Source: an uncultured Lachnospiraceae bacterium (GTDB lineage: Bacteria; Bacillota; Clostridia; Lachnospirales; Lachnospiraceae). Taken from it: DNA of 53,540 bases. Where the stretch lies: the NCBI GenBank assembly GCA_949051815.1, contig CARQVR010000018.1, positions 1 through 53,540 of the forward strand. The letters run 5' to 3'. Made by a program: the position numbers and the translations under genes. Below, piece by piece: positions 33,395 to 42,297 of the stretch (the first letter of the stretch is position 1; the number at the start of each line of letters is the position of its first letter). A model generated the notes under the pieces. That model saw nothing but the letters and a program-made list of their open reading frames with translations. It was not told where the DNA came from and ran no database searches.

Positions 33395-36051
33395 ACCGAC
33401 TCCACCTCCTCCGGTGTCACCGGCTTCTCACTGTCCTGTATTGCCTCTTTCCCTTGCCCTTCTGTCGTTCTGGGCGCCACCTTGTCTTTCGCCTGCTCCT
33501 GTCCGCTGACCGGAAAAGCCACCGTCACCGTAAACAGGTCCGCGTCCGTCTCCACCGTCAGGCTTCCGCCGCAGGCCTCCGTAAAGCTCTTCGCGATGGA
33601 AAGGCCAAGCCCGCTGCCGCCGTCGGTGCGGCTCTCGTCGCCCCGCACGAAACGCTCCGTAAAGTCCTTCGAAGCCGTAAGCTCCATACCAGAGGTATTC
33701 TTGATGCGCACAACTGCCTGTCCGGCCTCCTCTGTCAGCGAAAGGTATACCCGCGATCCCTCCAGTGAATAACGAAGCGCATTCTGCAAAAGATTCTGGA
33801 ACACCCGGTAAAGTCTTTGTCCGTCCGCCGTCACCTCCACGGACGTTTCCGGTATCGCCGTCCGCATGACAAGCGTGCTTTGACTAATTTGGTCATTCAT
33901 ATCCGCAAGGGTCTGCCGCAGGAGCTTGCCCATATCCAGCACTTCCATCTGCATCGGAAGCTGACCTGAAGTGGCTTTGCTGATCTCAAACACATCCTGC
34001 ACGATGCCGCGCAGCCGCTCCGCCTTTTCCCCAAGAATCTGGATATACTCCTTCACATGCTGAGGCAGTTCTTTCTCCTGCCGCAGCAGCTCCGCATAGC
34101 TGATGATGGAGGTGAGGGGCGTCTTGATGTCGTGAGACACATTGGTCACCAGATCCACCTTCATCCGCTCGCTCTTCACCTGCTCTGCGAGCGCCGTCTC
34201 CATGCCTCTTTGTATCTGGTTTAAGTTGTCTGCCGCCTCCCGCAGATCTGAGTCCTCAGATAAAACCAGCGCTTCCGTCAGACTGCCCTCCCGCACCGCA
34301 AGGATCTGGTCGGCGAGCGCACCGATATCCACGGCCAGACGATAGGTTTTACGCAGATCGATAAATGTAATCATGGTAAAGGTACCTAAGGCGGCGAAAA
34401 CGAAACCGGGCATCATCAGATAAGCTATATAGAATCCTGCCAGTCCGGACGGATAGCCAAGCTCCTGCGCTACGCCTTCATACGCATCATATACATAGCT
34501 GTAATTGTAACCGCCTGTGAGATAAGTCGTGTATTCTTGCATAAACAGCCACACCGCACAGAGGACCGCCGCAAACAGTATGCTCAGACTAATCTCTGCA
34601 ATCAGCGTCCGCTGCTTTCTCCGTACCAGTCTTTTCTGGATCGGATACTTGAAATCCTTCACCTTTAGGAGATCAAAGAGCGGCCTTTTCTGCCTTCCCC
34701 GATTCATCCGAAAGTCCAGAACAACCAGATATATGAGCCAGAACCAGACAGCCAGATATACACCAGCCTCCGTAAGTCTGGCGATCTCGTAAATATAGTC
34801 GCCGCCCCGGTTATAGTAGGAGAACCCGTACATACACCACCTGGCAAGACGCAGGAACGGTCCCGCACTCTTTCCCGCTAAGAGAATCGTCAGAAAAGGC
34901 AGCAGCAAAACCTTGACCTCCAGACAGATTATTCTCAGGAAATCCGCGATCCGCTCCACCGCCTGCCGTCTGCTTTTCCTCATAAGAAAGGCAATCGCCA
35001 GAAGAACAGCGGCGGCCGTCATGAAAAACACAGCCCGCCAGACAGCGTTTTGCAGGCAGACCATATTCTGTCTCATGTCGTAAAGTCTGCCGCCATACTG
35101 CGTCACCCTGCTGCTGCCGTCCTCTCTCACCATGTAGAGCTGCGGATTTTTGGCCACCGCCAGAAAGACCACCACATCCCCGAAGGACTCTCCGATCGTA
35201 AAGTTTGCGTAGCCCGGCACCCGCCAGCGGCTATTATCGCTGTAGACGCCGTTGCCATACACATTCTCCTCCATACCGTCCTTCGCGATCTGCACCTTGC
35301 CGTCGTTTTCTTTGTTGTACCATAAGATAAAATTGTACGCTTCCGCATCGAGCGTCTGTGAGAAATCCTCTCCATTCCATTCCTGCCCCGCTTTTTCCGC
35401 GAAACCTTCCATATTCGAGTAGAGCAGCTTATTCTGACAGATCACGGCATAGCGGAGATTCTTGTCTTTGGCCATATCCGCCATATACCGGTCCAGACTT
35501 TCCTGATCGCCAAAATCATAGCTGTAAATCCAGCCATAGTAATCGTCGTAACCACCCGCACCGACATATCCGTATTCATTCATCATCTCATCATAGTACG
35601 CCTGCTGTTCCTCCAGATATTGCTGGTATGCATCCCAGTCACCGCCAAAAGCCTCCGGCCCTTCCACATTGTCCCAAAACTCTGCGGCGGCTTCACCCGC
35701 ATAATCCGCGACTTGTTCCACGACAGTCTCTTCCTGTACTGTCACCGCCTCTTGCAGCGGCCTGTTATTTAACTCCTGACCGGCCCTGGATTTCGCATCT
35801 GTGCCGTCAGCTTCATTTCCCGAATCGTTCTTTCCCCATGCCGCCACGCCCATGAGCATGGACAGTCTCTCGCTGATCTGATACCGGAACTCCTCGCTTT
35901 CCTGATAATCCGGCTGTCCCTCGAAGACATCTATACCGCAGGCCGCAGTCATGCCCACCGCGGGAGCCAGATTTATGACCATCATGGTCAATCCTGCTGC
36001 AAACGCTGTAAAACTGAATACCGACTTACTTTTTTTCCATTTTGTAACCAA
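33391..36051 (-). CDS. Membrane sensor histidine kinase
   Basis: An 886-residue kinase. One N-terminal membrane segment (about 12-32) is followed by a large extracytoplasmic domain rich in Tyr/Asp/Glu (about 40-340), then several membrane segments (about 342-358, 390-425, 440-460, 495-515, 545-570), a HAMP-like helical segment, HisKA with His640 (NVSHDIKTPLTSI) and HATPase (DGGSGLGLSIAKSF, near 825). The last 40 residues are a charged tail. Its TTG start (36051) lies inside the end of the response regulator gene, a 26-base overlap. The signal sensed is unknown. Confidence 0.9.
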   Translation of the reverse strand: MVTKWKKSKSVFSFTAFAAGLTMMVINLAPAVGMTAACGIDVFEGQPDYQESEEFRYQISERLSMLMGVAAWGKNDSGNEADGTDAKSRAGQELNNRPLQEAVTVQEETVVEQVADYAGEAAAEFWDNVEGPEAFGGDWDAYQQYLEEQQAYYDEMMNEYGYVGAGGYDDYYGWIYSYDFGDQESLDRYMADMAKDKNLRYAVICQNKLLYSNMEGFAEKAGQEWNGEDFSQTLDAEAYNFILWYNKENDGKVQIAKDGMEENVYGNGVYSDNSRWRVPGYANFTIGESFGDVVVFLAVAKNPQLYMVREDGSSRVTQYGGRLYDMRQNMVCLQNAVWRAVFFMTAAAVLLAIAFLMRKSRRQAVERIADFLRIICLEVKVLLLPFLTILLAGKSAGPFLRLARWCMYGFSYYNRGGDYIYEIARLTEAGVYLAVWFWLIYLVVLDFRMNRGRQKRPLFDLLKVKDFKYPIQKRLVRRKQRTLIAEISLSILFAAVLCAVWLFMQEYTTYLTGGYNYSYVYDAYEGVAQELGYPSGLAGFYIAYLMMPGFVFAALGTFTMITFIDLRKTYRLAVDIGALADQILAVREGSLTEALVLSEDSDLREAADNLNQIQRGMETALAEQVKSERMKVDLVTNVSHDIKTPLTSIISYAELLRQEKELPQHVKEYIQILGEKAERLRGIVQDVFEISKATSGQLPMQMEVLDMGKLLRQTLADMNDQISQSTLVMRTAIPETSVEVTADGQRLYRVFQNLLQNALRYSLEGSRVYLSLTEEAGQAVVRIKNTSGMELTASKDFTERFVRGDESRTDGGSGLGLSIAKSFTEACGGSLTVETDADLFTVTVAFPVSGQEQAKDKVAPRTTEGQGKEAIQDSEKPVTPEEVESV

Positions 36052-36724
36052 TGCCCCACACCACCTTTACATATTCTGGCTCTTTCGGATTGAGTTCGAT
36101 TTTCTCCCGGATGTGCCGGATATGCACCATCACCGTATTCTCCGGCGAAAAGGAGGGTTCCTCCCAGACTCTCTCATAAATCTCCTCCGCCGGAAAGATC
36201 CGCCCACGGTTCTTCATCAGAAGCTCCATGATCTTCGTCTCCGTGGCGGTCAGTCTGACCGGCTCCCCGTCCGCATAGAGCGTGCGCTCCTTAAGACGGT
36301 AACACAGTCTGCCGTTTACGATCTCTTCCGCCTCATTCTGCGCATGGATGCCGCCAAGCATTGTGTATCTGCGAAGCTGGCTTTTCACCCGGGCCGCCAG
36401 CTCCTGCGGGTGGAAGGGCTTCGCCACATAGTCGTCCGCCCCCATGGAAAGACCCAGAATCTTGTCTGTCTCCTCCGTCTTCGCGCTCAGAACGATAATC
36501 GGAAGGTTCTTGCGCTCCCTGATCTTCATCATGGCAGACAGTCCGTCAAGCTTCGGCATCATCACATCCATGATGATAAGCTGCACCTCTGTCTCCGCCA
36601 GAATCCGCAATGCCTCCATACCGTCGTAAGCCTTGATCACACGGTAACCTTCCTTTTCCAGAAGAAGGGCAATCGCCCGCACGATCTCTCTGTCATCGTC
36701 CACCACAAGCACACATGCATCCAT
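36026..36724 (-). CDS. OmpR/PhoB family response regulator
   Basis: A 232-residue regulator. The receiver domain has Asp10-Asp11, phospho-acceptor Asp53 (LIIMDVMMPKLDG) and AKPFHPQEL; the C-terminal winged helix contains LTATETKIMELLMKNRGRIFPAEEIYERVW and NTVMVHIRHIREKIE. It heads the operon with the membrane kinase and the S41 peptidase. GGAGG lies 12 bases before the ATG. The 350-base gap upstream holds AT-rich promoter-like sequence and then the palindromic element at 36.9 kb. Confidence 0.93.
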   Translation of the reverse strand: MDACVLVVDDDREIVRAIALLLEKEGYRVIKAYDGMEALRILAETEVQLIIMDVMMPKLDGLSAMMKIRERKNLPIIVLSAKTEETDKILGLSMGADDYVAKPFHPQELAARVKSQLRRYTMLGGIHAQNEAEEIVNGRLCYRLKERTLYADGEPVRLTATETKIMELLMKNRGRIFPAEEIYERVWEEPSFSPENTVMVHIRHIREKIELNPKEPEYVKVVWGIGYKMEKK

Positions 36725-36888
36725 CTTAAAATCTTACCTCCTTCATCCGCGGAACCGTCCCTGCGCCGCTTCTTCCAGACATTTCCCTGTACAAACGACT
36801 GCTGAACCGTTCCTGAGCCTGAACCTATCATAAAAAGAAGTCCTTATAAAAAAGTCGTGGGATTTCTTATAAAAATCTTAAGGTGCGC

Positions 36889-37065
36889 GCATAAGCAGAG
36901 TCATAAGTAACTGGCATCATACTCATGCTTGCATGAAAGCATGGTGTCAGTTGCTTATGACGAGCAACGCGAACCAGACGCCATGCCTGCATGAGCGGAT
37001 GATTCGAGCGGGTTCTGACGAGCAACGCGAACGAGAAATGCGAAGCATTTCGAGTCTGCTTATGC
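36889..37065. repeat. MITE-like palindromic element
   Basis: An about 177-base spacer element ends in an 11-base perfect inverted repeat, GCATAAGCAGA (36889-36899) and TCTGCTTATGC (37055-37065). Inside is a second inverted repeat (36901-36913 with 36948-36960, TCATAAG/CTTATGA), a direct repeat of TGACGAGCAACGCGAAC (36958-36974, 37016-37032) and a hairpin AAATGC-GAA-GCATTT. It carries no gene. The ends recall the ATAAGCAGA ends of the element at 53.4 kb. Confidence 0.65.
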
Positions 37066-37076
37066 TTGATACTACG

Positions 37077-39998
37077 TTAATTCATATAGTTCTCCCGCAT
37101 CTCCGCCTCCGCCGCCCGTATCTCCTCGAGAAGTTCCCTCGCGGAAACGCGGATGGCGCCGGCCCCCATAATGATAATCTGCTCAAGCCCGTCGGAGGTG
37201 GCCACACGCACATGATGGTTTTTCCGGCTCATCTCATGGGTCACCTTCTCAATATACTGATCCGCCGTCTCGGCCTCCTTCGTGTAGACCACGTCGATGT
37301 TGTGGTACCGCTCCACGCTGCCGGGATTTCCCTTCACACGGTACGCGTCAAACACCAGAATCAGATGCATTTTCCGAAATGCCTGATAGTTACAGAGAAT
37401 ATCCGTAAGCCTCCCTCTGGCGGCATTTAAGTCCGATCCGGCAAGCCCTGAAAGCTCCTCCCATGCAAAGATAATATTGTAGCCGTCCACCAGCAGGTAC
37501 TCCTCCTGTTTTGCCTGACCGCCACGGTACTCCACCTCGGCAGGCGCGGGCGTCTTCGCCCGGATCGTTCTGGCCCACCCCTGTTTTTTCGGCTCCTTTG
37601 ACCCGAAAGTCCGGGTGAAGATCTCCTCCACCTCATCCTGACCAATAAAGTCAACCGTCGATCCGCCTCCGGATGCACGTTTTGCATATCGTTCGGCAAA
37701 GTTTCCCGCTCCGTTATCTCCTGCGCCGCCTCCTGTATACCGAAGATTTTGACCATTTTGGTCATTTTCATCATCCGCGCCGTAAATGCTGCCGTCCCAC
37801 AGCCGCCATCCCGCTTTCAGCATCGGTTCCAGATGCATGTACGCTTCCACCTGATCCCACTCCACCACAAAACCCGCGCCGTGGGCGCAGAACACAGAGC
37901 TGCACGGATTGTCCGTATCGTGCTCCGCCTCATAGCCGATCCGCTCTATGACCTCATCCGCATTGTGACATGGTTCATAGCCCCGCAGTCTCGTAAACAG
38001 CCTGCCCTTTCCACCGGAATAGGCAAGCATTCTTGTCTGGTAACCGCCAAATTCGGAAACCGGCACCGTGCCCGTAAGACACGCTTCTTCCCCAACAGTC
38101 TCCGGCGCGTCAAAACGTCCGCACATAGCCTGCACGTCCGTCATGGCCCGCCCCACCAGCGAGGCGGGCAGCTCCATGCGAAATTCATAAACCGGCTCTA
38201 ACAGCACGCTCTTTGCCCGACACAGCCCATGCCTGACCGCACGGTAGGTAGCCTGCCTGAAATCGCCGCCCTCCGTGTGCTTCACATGGGATTTTCCTGC
38301 CGCCAGCGTGATCTGCATATCCGTAACCGGCGATCCCGTAAGAACACCAAGGTGGGTTTTTTCCTCCAAATGCGTCAGAATCAGCCGCTGCCAGTTCCGG
38401 TCCAGCTTATCCTCGCTGCACAAGCTCCGGAACGTAAGGCCGCTGCCGCGCTCCCCCGGCTCCAGAATCAGATGCACCTCCGCGTAATGTCTGAGCGGTT
38501 CAAAGTGTCCCACACCCTCCGCCACATCGGCGATGGTTTCCTTGTAGAGTACGCTCCCCTCATCGAACTCCACTTCCATGCCGAAACGCTCAAAAATCAA
38601 TTTCTTTAAAATCTCAATCTGGACCTCGCCCATCAGTCTGACGTGGATTTCCCCGCTCTGCTCCTGCCTGACAAGGTGAAGCTGCGGTTCCTCCTCTTCG
38701 AGTTTACATAACTTTGAGTACATATCATGGATATCACATCCTTCCGGCGGATTGACCCGATAAGTCATAACCGGCTCCAGGACCGGCCACACCGTCTCCT
38801 GCTCTGCCCCAAGTCCCTGTCCGCAATATGTGTGCTCCGGCCCCAGAAGCGCACAGACACTACCGGCCTGCGCCTCCTGCACCGTCACGTATTTTTCCCC
38901 GGAATATTGACGGATCTGGTCGATCTTTTCCCCGCAGCCTGACACTGCCCCGGCCGTCCTCCCGGATTTCGCCGCTCCAACCGTCTCTGGCCTGCCTGCC
39001 TTTGACGCCCCAGCCGTCTCTGACCTGCCTGTCTTTGACGCCCCAGCCGTCTCTGGCCTGCCTGTTTTCGCACGCCCGGCCGGCTCCGGTTTGTCCGCCG
39101 GCATGATCGTCTGCTTCACTTGAAGACTGCCTCCGGTCACCTTGATATGCGTCAGACGATTGCCCTGCGCATCTCTCGTAATCTTAAAGACCCGCGCCCC
39201 GAACGCTTCCCCGTACACCGGCGCAGGCGCATATGCCGCGAGCGCGTCAAGCAGCGCCTCCACGCCGTCCCCGTGCAGAGCGGAACCGAAAAAGCACGGA
39301 AAAAGATTCCGGCTTCCGACCAAAGCCCCAATCTCCCCGTCACTGATCAGCGGCTCCGCTCCTCTCTGTTTTGTCTGTGGCCGCTGCCTTGCAGAGCCGG
39401 TCTGCTCCTCCGTCTCCGGCTCTCCCGTTCCCTGCTCCACCCGCTCCAGATACCGCTCCAGCAGTGCCTCATCACAGACCGCAATATTCTCATAAAACGC
39501 AGTCGTCCGCTCTTTGCCCGGACAGGCAAAGGACACACAGCGTCCGTCCAGCTCTTTCTGCACACCCGAAAGCAGCCTGTCCTCGTCTGTATCAGGCTGA
39601 TCCATCTTATTGATAAAGAGAAATACCGGCACCTGATAGCGTTCCAGCAGTCTCCACAAAGTCAGCGTGTGGCTCTGCACCCCGTCTGCACCGTTTATAA
39701 TCAGCACCGCACAGTCCAGAACCTGCAGCGTCCGCTCCATTTCCGCCGAAAAGTCCACATGACCGGGCGTATCTAAAAGCGTCACCTCTCTGTCCTGCCA
39801 TGAAAAACGCGCCTGCTTGGAAAAAATCGTGATGCCGCGGTCCCTCTCCTGCGCGTCCGTATCCAGAAACGTATCCCTGTGATCCACACGGCCCGGATTT
39901 CTGATCGCCCCCGCCATGTAGAGCATACGCTCCGCCAAAGTCGTTTTGCCTGCATCCACATGAGCCAGCAGGCCGATGACTGTCTCTTTCCCGTTCAT
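37077..39998 (-). CDS. EF-G/TetM-like GTPase fused to a NYN (Rae1/YacP-like) ribonuclease domain
   Basis: A 973-residue protein. Residues 1-about 770 are an EF-G-type translational GTPase closest in pattern to ribosome protection proteins: G1 AHVDAGKT (12-19), switch region RDRGITIF, DTPGHVDF, NKMD, then domains II-V (for example GEVQIEILKKLIFERFGMEV, LLEPVYEFRMELPA). A Gly/Asn/Asp-rich linker leads to a C-terminal NYN domain (about 833-970: YLLVDGYNIIFAWEEL, LILVFDAYRVKG, TADQYIEKVTHE, VRVATSDGLEQ) like Rae1/YacP, which cuts mRNA in the ribosomal A site. A repeat insert sits in domain II. Conventional tetracycline resistance is not implied. Confidence 0.88.
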   Translation of the reverse strand: MNGKETVIGLLAHVDAGKTTLAERMLYMAGAIRNPGRVDHRDTFLDTDAQERDRGITIFSKQARFSWQDREVTLLDTPGHVDFSAEMERTLQVLDCAVLIINGADGVQSHTLTLWRLLERYQVPVFLFINKMDQPDTDEDRLLSGVQKELDGRCVSFACPGKERTTAFYENIAVCDEALLERYLERVEQGTGEPETEEQTGSARQRPQTKQRGAEPLISDGEIGALVGSRNLFPCFFGSALHGDGVEALLDALAAYAPAPVYGEAFGARVFKITRDAQGNRLTHIKVTGGSLQVKQTIMPADKPEPAGRAKTGRPETAGASKTGRSETAGASKAGRPETVGAAKSGRTAGAVSGCGEKIDQIRQYSGEKYVTVQEAQAGSVCALLGPEHTYCGQGLGAEQETVWPVLEPVMTYRVNPPEGCDIHDMYSKLCKLEEEEPQLHLVRQEQSGEIHVRLMGEVQIEILKKLIFERFGMEVEFDEGSVLYKETIADVAEGVGHFEPLRHYAEVHLILEPGERGSGLTFRSLCSEDKLDRNWQRLILTHLEEKTHLGVLTGSPVTDMQITLAAGKSHVKHTEGGDFRQATYRAVRHGLCRAKSVLLEPVYEFRMELPASLVGRAMTDVQAMCGRFDAPETVGEEACLTGTVPVSEFGGYQTRMLAYSGGKGRLFTRLRGYEPCHNADEVIERIGYEAEHDTDNPCSSVFCAHGAGFVVEWDQVEAYMHLEPMLKAGWRLWDGSIYGADDENDQNGQNLRYTGGGAGDNGAGNFAERYAKRASGGGSTVDFIGQDEVEEIFTRTFGSKEPKKQGWARTIRAKTPAPAEVEYRGGQAKQEEYLLVDGYNIIFAWEELSGLAGSDLNAARGRLTDILCNYQAFRKMHLILVFDAYRVKGNPGSVERYHNIDVVYTKEAETADQYIEKVTHEMSRKNHHVRVATSDGLEQIIIMGAGAIRVSARELLEEIRAAEAEMRENYMN
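38968..39099. repeat. 33-bp tandem repeat inside the GTPase-NYN gene
   Basis: Four units of 33 bases (starting 38968, 39001, 39034, 39067) encode an 11-residue repeat of the type GRPETAGASKT. The middle two differ at only two positions. The repeats keep frame and fall in a low-complexity insert of the GTPase domain II region. Confidence 0.85.
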
Positions 39999-40017
39999 TT
40001 TAACCCCCGATACGCGA

Positions 40018-40045
40018 ACATGTCCCGCCGGTCAGCGGGACATGT
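40018..40045. terminator. Perfect hairpin between the chemoreceptor and GTPase genes
   Basis: ACATGTCCCGC (40018-40028) and GCGGGACATGT (40035-40045) form an 11-base-pair stem with a six-base loop just past the chemoreceptor stop. No T-run follows on the minus strand, so it may be a weak terminator or a processing site. Confidence 0.5.
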
Positions 40046-40078
40046 CATAATTGTTATCTTCCTTTGGTTATTGTAACT

Positions 40079-41536
40079 CTAATTTAAAATATTTGCAAGA
40101 CGGTCGATGCCGGACTGTACCTTGGCCATGGAGGAAAGGATCGTCTCCACTCCCGACACCTGCTTTTCTGTGGAGGAGCTGATCTCCGTCGTTCCCTGCA
40201 CGGAAACCTGAGATATTTTCTCGACCTGAGACATTGCATCCTGTAATCTTTCCTTGATCTCCACAATGCCGCAAAGCTCGCCTTTCAGCTTATCCGTCTC
40301 CTCGATTACCTGCTCGGAGGATTTCAGCATGGTGTCAAAAATCTTCACCGTGTCATCCAGTTTTTCGTTGGACTCCCGCACAATTACGGTGTTCCGGTCA
40401 ATCACTTTGTTCGTATCGTCGATGGTGGCGATGATATCCTTCAAAATCGCGTCGATCTTCTGCGTCGCCGAAGCCGATTCTCCGGACAGCGCGTTAATCT
40501 CGTCCGCAACCACCGCGAAGCCCTTTCCGGCCTCACCCGCTCTGGCTGCCTCAATGGCTGCGTTCAGAGCAAGCAGATTGGTCTGCTTCGCGATCTGGCT
40601 GATGCTGTCAATGATCTCGCCGATGGAGCTGGACTTCTGGGCTAACGCCGCCATACCCTCGGACGCCACCTGCGTCGCCTTGATATTCTCACTGAATTTC
40701 TTAGACAGTTCTTCGATGGACACCATGCCCTCGTTGTTCTTCTCCTCCAACTGTTTCACATTTTCCACCGTCTGAATGACTCTGGCCTCGGAATCGCCGA
40801 TCCTGCCGTCCAGGTCGTTAAATATCTGAATGCTGCCCTCCACCTGCTCTATCTGCTGTTCCATGCTGGCGGATATTTCCTCTGTAGACGATGCGATCTC
40901 CGAAGAACTCTGCTCAAAGGCATGTAAGGAATCGTAGATGGATTGGGAAGACTCCTGCAATCCCTCGAAAGCGCCTCTCACATTAGCCAGAAGCTCCTCC
41001 ACCTCTCCTTCTTTCTGCTCCACCGCCGCAAACAGGGATCTGGCCCGGAATACAATAAATACAGCAGCGGCAATCGCAAGGATATACACCATAACGATAA
41101 AGACCCAGATCGGCAGCGTATACATGCTAAGATACGCCTGCCTGAAAATAACCAGCGCCACAGCATTGACTACAACAGTCACCGTCGCGCACACTTTGAT
41201 AACCGACAAATCATAATAGGGAACCGCTAAAAACAGAACCAGAAAATACGCTTCTACCATAGCGCCAAAGACACCGGGCGTACCTACTACAAGGGTCACC
41301 GCCCCGAAAAGCGGAAGAACAGATATATAAAAATATTTCGCATAAGCACCCAGCTTTTTTTCAAGCGCCCTGATCACCACACTCGCGGCTACCATCAGCA
41401 GCGCAATCGTATCTTTTCCTGATCCACCGTTAAATAAAAGCACGTAGACAACGGCCACGACAGGGATTGCGACGAGAAACAGAAACAGAATCATATTCAT
41501 CCGTTTCTCCTCATTTTTTAGAATTTCCAGTTCCAT
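40079..41536 (-). CDS. Methyl-accepting chemotaxis protein, polytopic membrane type
   Basis: A 485-residue chemoreceptor. Instead of the usual periplasmic ligand domain it has about six membrane segments in the first 170 residues, then a cytoplasmic coiled coil with the conserved hairpin tip (DSISQIAKQTNLLALNAAIEAARAGEAGKGFAVVA, read as shorter pieces around residues 310-345, then DEINALSGESASATQKI). It should pass a membrane-derived signal to a CheA kinase. No other che or flagellar gene is in the window. GAAGGAGG precedes the ATG; an extended -10 promoter lies 50 bases upstream. Confidence 0.92.
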   Translation of the reverse strand: MELEILKNEEKRMNMILFLFLVAIPVVAVVYVLLFNGGSGKDTIALLMVAASVVIRALEKKLGAYAKYFYISVLPLFGAVTLVVGTPGVFGAMVEAYFLVLFLAVPYYDLSVIKVCATVTVVVNAVALVIFRQAYLSMYTLPIWVFIVMVYILAIAAAVFIVFRARSLFAAVEQKEGEVEELLANVRGAFEGLQESSQSIYDSLHAFEQSSSEIASSTEEISASMEQQIEQVEGSIQIFNDLDGRIGDSEARVIQTVENVKQLEEKNNEGMVSIEELSKKFSENIKATQVASEGMAALAQKSSSIGEIIDSISQIAKQTNLLALNAAIEAARAGEAGKGFAVVADEINALSGESASATQKIDAILKDIIATIDDTNKVIDRNTVIVRESNEKLDDTVKIFDTMLKSSEQVIEETDKLKGELCGIVEIKERLQDAMSQVEKISQVSVQGTTEISSSTEKQVSGVETILSSMAKVQSGIDRLANILN

Positions 41537-41584
41537 TTTTCCAGCCTCCTTCTCCTGCGTATAAGGGTATATAATATCGCTTTT

Positions 41585-41615
41585 ATTATATCATACCCTC
41601 CCCCCTGAAAGTCAA
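41585..41615 (-). promoter_or_regulatory. Promoter of the chemoreceptor gene
   Basis: On the minus strand TTGACT (41615-41610), a long 19-base spacer and an extended -10, TGATATAAT (TATAAT at 41590-41585). Confidence 0.55.
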
Positions 41616-41631
41616 GGAAAACACGCTTTTC

Positions 41632-42219
41632 CTACGTCATGGCAAGGCTCACAAACCGGTTGAAATGCTCCGGCTTAAACATCTTTTTATAGAGGGTGGC
41701 AAGCGCAGTCAGAGAAGCCCCCTGCCCCCGCTCCCGGACGGATCTGTAAAGGACGCTGTAATCCACGCCGAACAGGACGGAGCGAAACGCCGTCATTTCG
41801 CAGCCGCAGGAGAGATAGAATGCAATCCGACGTTCTCTGATCCGGCGCTGCGCCTCATTCTCCGCCGCTGAAATCCGCTCAGACTCAATGTAAATCCCGT
41901 CCACCTCCGGCAGATTTTCCCTAAAATAGCTCTCAAACAGAGAAAAAGCGCGGTGCCCGAGCCCCTCGCCCCTCCTGTCTTCCAGAATTGCAAAATAGTC
42001 CAGCAGCGCGCACCGCGTCTCCCCGCAGAGTATAAAAACGGCGTAACCCGCCAGTGTCTCCCCTTCGCAGATCCCCAGCGAAAAGCCGTAACCCGCATCC
42101 ATGCTCCTTGTGATATGGCTAAGCGGCTTTAACTCCGCGGCGGGAAAATCGGTCTCCATATAGGTTTGATATATATGCCCGATCTCCGCCTTGTCCAGTT
42201 TTTTTATCGTATAAGACAT
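41632..42219 (-). CDS. GNAT family N-acetyltransferase
   Basis: A 195-residue acetyltransferase. The core matches GNAT: YAVFILCGETRCALLDYFAI, then EDRRGEGLGHRAFSLFE (acetyl-CoA loop R-G-E-G-L-G), a strand DGIYIESERIS and RIAFYLSCGCEMTAF. A C-terminal extension of about 40 residues (SVRERGQGASLTALATLYKKMF) goes beyond the minimal fold. The ATG at 42219 was chosen because the frame upstream (13 codons) has no site, while GGAAGGA lies before this ATG. The substrate is unknown. Confidence 0.78.
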   Translation of the reverse strand: MSYTIKKLDKAEIGHIYQTYMETDFPAAELKPLSHITRSMDAGYGFSLGICEGETLAGYAVFILCGETRCALLDYFAILEDRRGEGLGHRAFSLFESYFRENLPEVDGIYIESERISAAENEAQRRIRERRIAFYLSCGCEMTAFRSVLFGVDYSVLYRSVRERGQGASLTALATLYKKMFKPEHFNRFVSLAMT

Positions 42220-42297
42220 GTCTCCGTTTTCCTTCCGCCCAATATTGGTTAACATAACTCTTAATCCCTGTCAGAATTATATGACACATACGTCCTT

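Noticed and set aside
38968..39099. CRISPR-like repeat array
   Set aside because: Units are head to tail without spacers, stay in frame with a coding region and have no cas genes near.
37077..39998. Calling the GTPase a tetracycline resistance gene
   Set aside because: Although TetM-like, it is chromosomal, has a ribonuclease domain and a domain II insert, lacks the TetM-type YSPVS loop context, and sits among housekeeping genes without mobile-element signs.
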